Of a stretch of DNA of 64,000 nucleotides, positions 12,406 through 19,189 are shown piece by piece (position 1 is the first letter of the stretch; each line of letters opens with the position of its first letter). Below the pieces are notes generated by a model that saw nothing but the letters and a program-made list of their open reading frames with translations, did not search any database and had not been told where the DNA came from. The translations under genes were made by a program, and so were the position numbers. Source of the stretch: Amycolatopsis tolypomycina (GTDB lineage: Bacteria; Actinomycetota; Actinomycetes; Mycobacteriales; Pseudonocardiaceae); contig NZ_FNSO01000004.1 of NCBI RefSeq assembly GCF_900105945.1, positions 5,518,001-5,582,000 on the forward strand, written 5' to 3'.

Positions 12406-12920
12406 TGGACCTGACGCCGTACATCGCCAACCTTCGCGAGGACCTCGCGAACACGGCTGCCGCCGGGGACGAGCAGACCCGGCGAGCGGCCGCGCTGCTG
12501 TCCTCCGCGCTCGAACCCGCCGTCCGCCTGACGTTGATGAACGCCCTCGCCGACCTCGCCGCCGAGGTCACGGCCGCATTGCCGGGCCAGGTCGTCGACG
12601 TCCGGCTCGACGGCCGGGACGTCCGCGTGGTCGTCACCGGCACCGCCGAGGAGACGACGGCACGCGAGACACCACGTGACACCACTCCGCCACCACCGAT
12701 CGACGGCGGTGACATCAGCCGGATCACCCTCCGGCTGGTCGAGCAGATCAAGGGCCAGGCCGAGCGCGCGGCCGCCGCCCAGGGCGTCTCGCTGAACACG
12801 TTCGTGTCGCAGGCGGTCCAGGGCGCGCTGGGGCACGGCGGGGGCTGGAGCGGTGGCCAGAAGCACCACGGCAAAAGCGGCGGGAGCGGATCGCACCTGC
12901 ACGGCTGGGTCGAAGGCTGA
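12405..12920 (+). CDS. Ribbon-helix-helix (HicB/Arc-like) protein
   Basis: A 171-residue protein. Residues 1-80 are a helical domain (MDLTPYIANLREDLANTAAA) with a beta stretch VVDVRLDGRDVRVVVTG. After a Pro/Thr linker, residues 104-142 (ISRITLRLVEQIKGQAERAA and SLNTFVSQAVQGAL) form a ribbon-helix-helix DNA-binding unit of the HicB antitoxin type. The tail is Gly/His-rich (HGGGWSGGQKHHGKSGG). No HicA toxin is adjacent; instead a DUF4097 gene follows by 13 bases. It is probably a repressor acting on its own TGACACCAC sites rather than a toxin-antitoxin component. Confidence 0.75.
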   Translation: MDLTPYIANLREDLANTAAAGDEQTRRAAALLSSALEPAVRLTLMNALADLAAEVTAALPGQVVDVRLDGRDVRVVVTGTAEETTARETPRDTTPPPPIDGGDISRITLRLVEQIKGQAERAAAAQGVSLNTFVSQAVQGALGHGGGWSGGQKHHGKSGGSGSHLHGWVEG

Positions 12921-12933
12921 GGGGACGGAACCG

Positions 12934-13866
12934 ATGAGCGAAGAGCAGACCACACCGGCCGGAGAGCCGGACGAGGACAACACCGAACTGGTCCGGATCG
13001 ACGAGTTCGAGACCGACGTCCCGCTGGAGCTGGACGTGAGCGTCACGATCGGCCGCGTCGAGGTCGTCCTCGAAGGCGACTCCGGCGCGCGCGTCGAGCT
13101 GCGGCACGACCAGGGCGAGCAGCAGCCGTGGGTGGCGGGGGTCAACAGCCTGCTGTCCTGGGTCGGCGAGCGCTTCGGCGACCAGCTGGGCGTCGACCCG
13201 GGCGCCTCCCCCGCCGAGGCGGTGCACCAGAGCCGGATCGAGAAGCTCGGCAACCGGCTGGTCGTGAGCGCGCCGAAGGCGTGGCAGCTGCGCAACGTCG
13301 CGCTCGCGGTGAAGGTGCACGCGCCGGCAGGCTCGCACGTCGAGGTGCGGGCGGGCGCGGCGGACGTCACGGTGACCGGCTCGGCCGGCCGCGTCGACCT
13401 GCTCACCGGCTCCGGCGAGGTGAAGCTCGACCGCGCCGACGGCTCGGCCACCATCCGCACCGGCAGCGGCGCCGTCAAGCTCGGGCCGACGCTGGGCGGG
13501 CTGCAGCTGCGCAGCGGCAGCGGCCACGTCGAGGCGTCGTCGATCAGCGGGTCCGCGACGCTGGCGACCGGCACCGGCGACGTCTGGCTGGGCGCGGTCT
13601 CCGGCGAGGTGATGGCCCGCACCGGCAGCGGCGACCTGTCCGTGGCCGACGCCGCGTCGGGCACGCTCGACCTGATCACCGGCTCCGGCGAGGTCCGGAT
13701 CGGCATCCGCGGCGGGACGTCCGCCGAGGTCGACCTGACCTCCAGCGGCGGCCGCGTCTCCAGTGAGCTGGACGTCGCCGACACCGCCCCCGAGGGCGGC
13801 GTGAAGCTGAAGGTCCGCGCCCGCACGGGCACCGGCAACGCCGTGGTGACGCGCGCGGCGGGGTGA
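12934..13866 (+). CDS. DUF4097 family beta-helix protein
   Basis: A 310-residue protein without signal peptide or membrane segment. The second half is a run of short repeats built on TGSGEV/RTGSGAV/RSGSGHV/ATGTGDV, the right-handed beta-strand repeats of the DUF4097 (putative adhesin/toastrack-like) fold. The N-terminus is acidic (MSEEQTTPAGEPDEDN). The biochemical function is unknown. It is co-transcribed with the ribbon-helix-helix gene (13-base gap), a pairing seen in other actinomycetes as far as I recall. A perfect 18-bp hairpin closes the unit. Confidence 0.75.
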   Translation: MSEEQTTPAGEPDEDNTELVRIDEFETDVPLELDVSVTIGRVEVVLEGDSGARVELRHDQGEQQPWVAGVNSLLSWVGERFGDQLGVDPGASPAEAVHQSRIEKLGNRLVVSAPKAWQLRNVALAVKVHAPAGSHVEVRAGAADVTVTGSAGRVDLLTGSGEVKLDRADGSATIRTGSGAVKLGPTLGGLQLRSGSGHVEASSISGSATLATGTGDVWLGAVSGEVMARTGSGDLSVADAASGTLDLITGSGEVRIGIRGGTSAEVDLTSSGGRVSSELDVADTAPEGGVKLKVRARTGTGNAVVTRAAG

Positions 13867-13878
13867 GCAAGGGGGAGG

Positions 13879-13918
13879 AACGGGCCGTTCCCGGTGGGGG
13901 CACCGGGAACGGCCCGTT
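13879..13918 (+). terminator. Strong hairpin terminator
   Basis: AACGGGCCGTTCCCGGTG (13879-13896), a GGGG loop and the exact reverse complement (13901-13918) give an 18-bp perfect stem starting 12 bases after the DUF4097 stop. From 13919 to 14090 no gene is seen. That stretch is relatively AT-rich and should hold the promoter of the 14091 operon. Confidence 0.85.
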
Positions 13919-14090
13919 CGCGCGAAATACCAGAGAGCACGCTCGGCAGAAATCCGGCGAACGAAGGGTGAATTCGTCGAAATTCCGTTTCAGGTGATTA
14001 CACACGGATTTCTCGACTTCGTCTTGAACAAATCGCGAGGCTGTCTCGTTCACAACGGTTGACCGCGCCGGCCTGGCGAAAGGTGACCGA

Positions 14091-15626
14091 GTGTCCGCGC
14101 TGATCCGCCCCTCCTCGTTGTCCGGCCTGACCGCCGCCGACCGCGTGCTGTTCCAGCGGTTCGGCACCGGAAATCCCGCCGGGGTTCCGTTCCACCGCAT
14201 TCATGACGCCGTATTGGCGCAGGCGCGAGTCCGTCCGGACGCGCTCGCCGTGGTGCACTCGGGTGAATCGCTCACGTACGCCGAACTCGAGCGCAGATCG
14301 GCGGCGCTCGCCGCCGCGCTCGCCCGCCTCGGGGTGCGGCCCGGGCACCACGTCGGGCTGTTCCTCACCCGGTCGATCCCGATGGTGGTCGGCATCCTCG
14401 CGGTGCTCCGCGCGGGCGCGGCGTACGTGCCGCAGGACATCCGGATCACGCCCGCCGCGCAGCTGCGGCACATCGTGGCCACCGCGGGCATCGACGTCGT
14501 CCTGACCACGCGCGAGCACGCCGCCGCGCTGCCCGCCGGCCTCGGCCGGGTCGTCGCCGTCGACGGTGAGCACCCGGACCACGACGCTCCTTTTGTGACC
14601 GGCGGCGGCACCGCGATGGTGATCTTCACGTCCGGGACGACCGGGCGGCCCAACGGCGTGCAGGTCACCCACGCGAACCTCGCCAACGTCCTGCTGACCG
14701 CGCCCGGCTCGCTCGGCATCCGGCCCGGCGACCGCGTGGCGCAGCTGCTGAACATCGCCTTCGACATGGCCGCCTGGGAAATCCTCGGCACCCTCTCGCA
14801 CGGCGGCTGCCTGCTGGTCCGCGGCAAGGACATCGAAGAGACCGCCCGCGAAGCCGACGTCCTCATCGCCACGCCGGGCGTGCTGTCCACAGTGGACCCC
14901 CGGGCCTGCCCGCGGGTACGGACCGTCGCCGTGGCGGGCGAACGGTGCCCGATCGCGCTGGCCGACGCCTGGTCGCGGCGGGCGCGCTTCCACAACGCCT
15001 GCGGCCCCACCGAAGTGACCATCGTCAACACCGTGCAGCGCTACGACCCGCGGCTCGGCCGGCTGACCATCGGCCGCCCGGTGCCGAACACCACGGTGTA
15101 CGTGCTCGACGACGAGCTGAGACCGTGCCCGATCGGCCAGGTCGGCGAGATGTGGGCGGGCGGCGCGTGCGTCACGGCGGGGTACGCCGGCAACGACGTC
15201 CTCACCGCCGAGCGCTACCGGCCGGACCCCTTCCTCGGCGGCGCGCACCGGATGTTCCGCACCCGGGACCTCGTCCGGTGGACCACCGACGGGCAGCTGG
15301 AGCACCACGGGCGGACCGACGACCAGGTGAAGGTGCGCGGCTTCCGCGTCGAGCTGGACGCGGTCACCGCGACGCTGGAGCGGGCGCCGGGCTGCGAACG
15401 GGCCACCACCTTGCTGTACGAGGGCGGGCTCGTCGGCTTCGTGACTCCCTCGACGGCCGAGCCGGAGCTGATCCGCCGTTCGGCGGAAGCCGCGCTGCCG
15501 TACTACAGCGTGCCTGCGATGATCGTCCCGGTGGACCACCTGCCGCTCACCGAGCGGGGCAAGGTCGACCGGCGCGCCCTGCTGTCGCGTTTGGACAGTC
15601 GTGAACCCGCGGAGACGGTGGCATGA
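14091..15626 (+). CDS. Stand-alone NRPS-like adenylation enzyme
   Basis: A 511-residue ANL-superfamily enzyme that should activate a carboxylate, probably an amino acid, as the acyl-AMP. Core motifs: IFTSGTTGRPNGVQVTH (178-194), FDMAAWEI (224-231) with the aspartate that binds an alpha-amino group, NACGPTE (302-308), FRTRDL (389-394, TGD changed to TRD), GRTDDQVKVRGFRVEL (407-422), and RGKVDR with the catalytic lysine near 491. No carrier-protein, condensation or reductase domain follows. GTG at 14091 has AAAGGTG upstream. Its stop overlaps the next start (ATGA), so it is coupled to the membrane flavoprotein at 15623. The combination matches the two halves of fungal TmpL. The acceptor of the adenylate is unknown. 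Confidence 0.85.
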   Translation: MSALIRPSSLSGLTAADRVLFQRFGTGNPAGVPFHRIHDAVLAQARVRPDALAVVHSGESLTYAELERRSAALAAALARLGVRPGHHVGLFLTRSIPMVVGILAVLRAGAAYVPQDIRITPAAQLRHIVATAGIDVVLTTREHAAALPAGLGRVVAVDGEHPDHDAPFVTGGGTAMVIFTSGTTGRPNGVQVTHANLANVLLTAPGSLGIRPGDRVAQLLNIAFDMAAWEILGTLSHGGCLLVRGKDIEETAREADVLIATPGVLSTVDPRACPRVRTVAVAGERCPIALADAWSRRARFHNACGPTEVTIVNTVQRYDPRLGRLTIGRPVPNTTVYVLDDELRPCPIGQVGEMWAGGACVTAGYAGNDVLTAERYRPDPFLGGAHRMFRTRDLVRWTTDGQLEHHGRTDDQVKVRGFRVELDAVTATLERAPGCERATTLLYEGGLVGFVTPSTAEPELIRRSAEAALPYYSVPAMIVPVDHLPLTERGKVDRRALLSRLDSREPAETVA

Positions 15627-16870
15627 CGGCGACGCTGCCCACCGCCACGGAGTCCGTGCGGGCCCGGCTGAAGCGGCGGCCGTGGACCCACCACAACCGG
15701 CTGGCCGCCGCCGTGGTCGCCGGCAACGTCGTCGCCGCCACCGCCGGCCCGCTCGACGTCGGCGTGCTGACGTGGCTGGTGCTCGGCAACCTGACCCTGG
15801 CCGTGGTGATCCGCCAGCAGCTGGTGATCAACCTGCTGTTCCGGCTGGCGACCGCCGCGCCGCTGCGGCGTTCGCTGCGGCTGCGCTGGACGCTGGGCAA
15901 GGTCTACCACTTCGGCGGCCTGCACGTCGGCGGCACGCTCTGCGCCACCGCCTGGTTCTTCGTGCTCACCGGCGTGCTCACCGCCCGCGGCGGGCCGGCG
16001 GCGCTGCTGCTGACCAGCTGGGCGATCGCGGTGGTCCTCACCGGCATGATCGTGCTCGCGCTGCCGCGGCTGCGGGCCCGGCGGCACGACCTGTTCGAGC
16101 GCTCGCACCGGTTCGGCGGCTGGTCGCTGCTGGTGCTGTTCACCGTCCACTCGGTGCTGCTGGCCGGGCCAGACTTCGTGGGCTCGGGACCGTTCTGGGT
16201 GCTGCTGGTCGTCGTGACGAGCGTGGCGCTGCCGTGGCTGCGGCTGCGGCGGGTGCCGGTGCGGATCACCCGGCCGTCGCCGCACGTGGCGCTCCTGTCG
16301 TTCGACTACGGCGTCACGCCGTTCGCCGGTTCGTCGACGGCGCTGAGCCGGAACCCGTTGCTGGAGTGGCATTCCTTCGCGAACGTGCCCGCGCCCGGGC
16401 GAACCGGGTTCCGGCTGACGGTGTCCCGGGCCGGCGACTGGACCGGCGCCCTGATCGACGACCTGCCGTCGCACCTGTGGGTGAAGGGCATCCCGACCGC
16501 GGGCGTCGGCAACATCGACAAGCTGTTCCGCCGGGTGGTCTGGGTGGCGACCGGCAGCGGGATCGGCCCGTGCCTGCCACACCTGCTGTCCGGCGAGACG
16601 CCCGCGCGGCTCGTGTGGTCGACCCGCCACCCGCGGCGCACCTACGGCGACGAGCTCGTCGACGAAATCCTCGCCGTCCAGCCGGACGCCGTCGTGTGGG
16701 ACACCGACAGCGCCGGCAAACCCGATCTGGTCGAACTGGCCCTGAGCGCGCACCGGGACTTCGACGCGGAAGCAGTGATCTGCATTTCGAACAAGAAGAC
16801 AACGTGGCACGTCGTCGAGGCGCTGGAAGCCCGCGGGGTTCCGGCCTTCGGCGCGATCTGGGACTCGTGA
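15623..16870 (+). CDS. Membrane FAD/NAD(P)-binding oxidoreductase, TmpA/TmpL-like
   Basis: A 415-residue protein with about six membrane helices in residues 25-205. Histidines H96 and H101 lie at one helix start, and H162 and H176 flank another; they could ligate heme as in ferric reductases. A soluble reductase part follows: EWHSFANVP (248-256) stands where ferric reductases have EWHPFT, GDWTGAL (271-277) matches the flavin/phosphate loop, and VATGSGIGPCLPHLL (308-322) is the nicotinamide-binding loop. The overall plan recalls fungal transmembrane flavoproteins TmpA and TmpL. Electron acceptor and substrate are unknown. It is translationally coupled to the adenylation enzyme and lies 10 bases before the crotonase. 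Confidence 0.7.
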   Translation: MTATLPTATESVRARLKRRPWTHHNRLAAAVVAGNVVAATAGPLDVGVLTWLVLGNLTLAVVIRQQLVINLLFRLATAAPLRRSLRLRWTLGKVYHFGGLHVGGTLCATAWFFVLTGVLTARGGPAALLLTSWAIAVVLTGMIVLALPRLRARRHDLFERSHRFGGWSLLVLFTVHSVLLAGPDFVGSGPFWVLLVVVTSVALPWLRLRRVPVRITRPSPHVALLSFDYGVTPFAGSSTALSRNPLLEWHSFANVPAPGRTGFRLTVSRAGDWTGALIDDLPSHLWVKGIPTAGVGNIDKLFRRVVWVATGSGIGPCLPHLLSGETPARLVWSTRHPRRTYGDELVDEILAVQPDAVVWDTDSAGKPDLVELALSAHRDFDAEAVICISNKKTTWHVVEALEARGVPAFGAIWDS

Positions 16871-16880
16871 GGGAGACAGC

Positions 16881-17672
16881 ATGGACCGGACCGTCGTAGT
16901 CGACCTGCAGGCGCCCGTGGCGACCGTGACCGTGGACCGGCCGGCGGCGCGCAACGCGCTGTCGTCCCGGGTGCTCACCGAACTGCTCGACGCGTGCGCG
17001 TCGCTGGGCGGGAACCCGGCGGTCGCGGGCGTCGTCCTCACCGGCGCGCCGGGACCGGCGTTCGTCGCGGGGGCCGACATCCGCGAGATGGCGGCCCTGG
17101 ATCCTTCGCAGGGAGCGGAGTTCGGGGCGCTCGGCCAGGAGGTCACCCGGGCACTGGAACGGCTGCCGGTGCCGGTGATCGCCTGCGTGGACGGCTACGC
17201 GCTGGGCGGCGGCTGCGAACTCGCGCTGGCGTGCGACTTCGTCTACGCGACGCCGAAGGCGGTGTTCGGCCAGCCGGAGGTCCTGCTGGGCCTGATCCCA
17301 GGGTTCGGCGGCTGCGTCCGGCTGCGCCGCCAGGTGGGGCCCGGCCGGGCCCGCGAGCTGATCTTCACCGGCCGCCACGTGGACGCGGCGGAGGCGCAGC
17401 GGATCGGGCTGGTGACCGAGCTGTTCGACAGCCGCGAAGCCATGCTCGCCGGGGCCCGCGCGACGATCACGGCGGTGTCGCGGAACTCGCGCGACGCGGT
17501 GGCGCTGGCGAAGAAGGCCCTGAACGCCAGCCGCGGCCGCACCGTGGACGACGGCCTGGAGCTGGAGCTGTCGGCGTTCCGTTCGGCGTTCACGAGTCCC
17601 GACATGCGCGAAGGCACCAGCGCGTTCCTCGGCAAACGGGAACCGGTGTTCGGCAGCGGGATCGCGCGCTGA
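16881..17672 (+). CDS. Enoyl-CoA hydratase/isomerase (crotonase) family protein
   Basis: A 263-residue crotonase-fold enzyme. The oxyanion-hole segments AGADIREM (63-70) and GYALGGGCELA (105-115) are present, and both family glutamates are kept (E113 in CELA, E133 in GQPEV), so hydratase activity is plausible. A RBS-like GGGAGA lies 6-9 bases before the ATG. It belongs to the operon with the adenylation enzyme and the membrane flavoprotein rather than to a fatty-acid locus, so its acyl substrate may be produced by that adenylation enzyme. This is inference. Confidence 0.88.
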   Translation: MDRTVVVDLQAPVATVTVDRPAARNALSSRVLTELLDACASLGGNPAVAGVVLTGAPGPAFVAGADIREMAALDPSQGAEFGALGQEVTRALERLPVPVIACVDGYALGGGCELALACDFVYATPKAVFGQPEVLLGLIPGFGGCVRLRRQVGPGRARELIFTGRHVDAAEAQRIGLVTELFDSREAMLAGARATITAVSRNSRDAVALAKKALNASRGRTVDDGLELELSAFRSAFTSPDMREGTSAFLGKREPVFGSGIAR

Positions 17673-17687
17673 CCGGGTGGGTGCGCC

Positions 17688-18197
17688 ATCAACGAGACGC
17701 ACACGGCCCTGCTCCAGGCGCTGCACGACGAGCACGCACCTGCGCTGTGGCGGTACGCCCTGCGCCTGACCGGTGACGACCAGCTCGCCCAGGACGTCGT
17801 CCAGGAATCGTTGCTGCGGCTGTGGAACAGCCCGGAGATCCTGGAGCAGGGCGAACCGGCGTCGCGCGCGTGGCTGTTCACGGTGGCGCGCAACGTGGTG
17901 ATCGACGAGCGCCGCAGCGCGCGGTCGCGCCGGGAGGTGCGGTCGCCGGACCTGCCGGACGTGTCGCGTACGGACCCGATCGACTCGGCGCTGGACGCGT
18001 GGGTGATCACGGACGTGCTGACGCAGCTGACTCCAGACCACCGGACGGTGATCGTCCGCGCCTACTACATGGGGCAGTCGGTCGCGGAGCTGGCGGCGGA
18101 GCTGGAGGTCCCGGAGGGAACGGTGCGCTCGAGGTTGTTCTACGGCCTGCGCGCGTTGCGGCTGGCGTTGCAGGAGAGGGGGTTGACGAGGCGTTGA
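17688..18197 (+). CDS. ECF sigma factor, SigL-like, lacking a standard start codon
   Basis: A sigma-70 family regulator of about 169 residues. Region 2 (DEHAPALWRYALRLTGD, QDVVQESLLRLW, ARAWLFTVARN-like) and region 4 (LTPDHRTVIVRAYYMGQSV, PEGTVRSRLFYGLRALRL) are complete and closely resemble M. tuberculosis SigL. The reading frame is cut by the crotonase stop at 17670-17672 and has no ATG, GTG or TTG before 17811, which lies inside region 2. The homologous protein begins near INETHTALLQ, so I place the start at ATC 17688, with GGGTGG 7 bases upstream. Alternatives are CTG 17709 or a sequence error of ATG to ATC. The cognate anti-sigma gene overlaps its end. Confidence 0.75.
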   Translation: MNETHTALLQALHDEHAPALWRYALRLTGDDQLAQDVVQESLLRLWNSPEILEQGEPASRAWLFTVARNVVIDERRSARSRREVRSPDLPDVSRTDPIDSALDAWVITDVLTQLTPDHRTVIVRAYYMGQSVAELAAELEVPEGTVRSRLFYGLRALRLALQERGLTRR

Positions 18198-18631
18198 GCG
18201 ATCCGTACGGCGAGTGGGACGCGGCGTACGTGCTCGGTGCGTTGTCGCCCGGAGAGCGCCGCGAGTACGAGCAGCACCTGGCCTGCTGCGGCTCGTGCGC
18301 GGCGGCGGTGGCGTCGTTCGCGGGGATGCCGGGAATCCTGTCGGTGGTGCCCCGCGAGACGACGGTGGAGCTGCTGGGGCCGGTCGTGCCCCGGGGTTCG
18401 TTGCTGCCGGGCCTGGTCCGCGCGGCCCGCACATCGCGACGGCGAGCCCGGGCACGGCTGGCGGCGGCACTGGCGGGCGCAGCGCTGGCCGGCGCGGTGG
18501 CCGGGTCGCGGCTGTTCGCACCGGGGTGTTCACCGGACCCCCGGATCGACCGGACGGCCCCGGCCCCGGCCACGCCACCGAGCACCCGCCTCGACCCGGC
18601 CGCCGTTTCGTCCGGCCACCGGACACCCTGA
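18194..18631 (+). CDS. Zinc-finger anti-sigma factor, shortened
   Basis: A 145-residue RslA/RskA-type protein. The ZAS zinc motif HxxxCxxC is seen with H28, C32 and C35 (EQHLACCGSC). A linker and one membrane helix (about 89-110) follow, then only 35 low-complexity residues (DRTAPAPATPPSTRLDPAA). Relatives such as RslA carry an extracytoplasmic sensor domain of roughly 100 or more residues, which is missing here. TTG at 18194 overlaps the sigma stop, so they are coupled. The stop at 18629-18631 touches the first base of the 18632 repeat array, suggesting loss of the sensor part on that side. Confidence 0.75.
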   Translation: MSDPYGEWDAAYVLGALSPGERREYEQHLACCGSCAAAVASFAGMPGILSVVPRETTVELLGPVVPRGSLLPGLVRAARTSRRRARARLAAALAGAALAGAVAGSRLFAPGCSPDPRIDRTAPAPATPPSTRLDPAAVSSGHRTP

Positions 18632-19168
18632 AGCGCCCCAATGTGGCGTTGGTTGCGCCGGACGCACCCAATGCGGCGTTCGGTGCGCTGAACGCACCCA
18701 ATGCGGCGTTCGGTGCGCCGGACGCACCCAATGCGGCGTTCGGTGCGCCGGACGCACCCAATGCGGCGTTCGGTGCACTGGACGCACCCAATGCGGCGTT
18801 CGGTGCACTGGACGCACCCAATGCGGCGTTCGGTGCACTGGACGCACCCAATGCGGCGTTCGGTGCACTGGACGCACCCAATGCGGCGTTCGGTGCGCCG
18901 GACGCACCCAATGCGGCGTTCGGTGCGCCGGACGCACCCAATGCGGCGTTCGGTGCGCCGGACGCACCCAATGCGGCGTTCGGTGCGCCGGACGCACCCA
19001 ATGCGGCGTTCGGTGCGCCGGACGCACCCAATGCGGCGTTCGGTGCGCCGGACGCACCCAATGCGGCGTTCGGTGCGCCGGACGCACCCAATGCGGCGTT
19101 CGGTGCGCCGGACGCACCCAATGCGGCGTTGGTTGCGCTGGACGCAACGAACGCCACATTGGGGCGCT
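18632..19168. repeat. Expanded family A palindromic element: 17 tandem 30-bp units
   Basis: AGCGCCCCAATGTGGCGTT (18632-18650) and its exact reverse complement (19150-19168) bound an array of exact 30-bp period. Counting AATG(T/C)GGCGTT gives 17 direct copies plus the inverted end. Unit junctions vary (GCGCCG, GCGCTG, and a block of four GCACTG units at about 18775-18894), which suggests unit duplication in blocks. Because 30 is a multiple of three, several frames on both strands stay open and encode NAAFGAPDAP- or RRSVRRTHPM-type repeats; these are not genes. It separates two convergent genes. Confidence 0.9.
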
Positions 19169-19189
19169 CGAGAACCGGCCGGGAAAGGG

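Noticed and set aside
12405..13866. HicAB-type toxin-antitoxin system
   Set aside because: The RHH protein is HicB-like but there is no HicA or other toxin-sized partner; the neighbour is DUF4097.
12336..13940. 534-codon minus-strand ORF
   Set aside because: Antisense to the ribbon-helix-helix and DUF4097 genes, which have convincing motifs and an operator.
13919..14090. Riboswitch or small RNA before the adenylation gene
   Set aside because: The stretch is AT-richer but I see no recognisable riboswitch core; more likely promoter DNA.
18632..19168. CRISPR array
   Set aside because: Units are directly adjacent with no unique spacers, and no cas genes are near.
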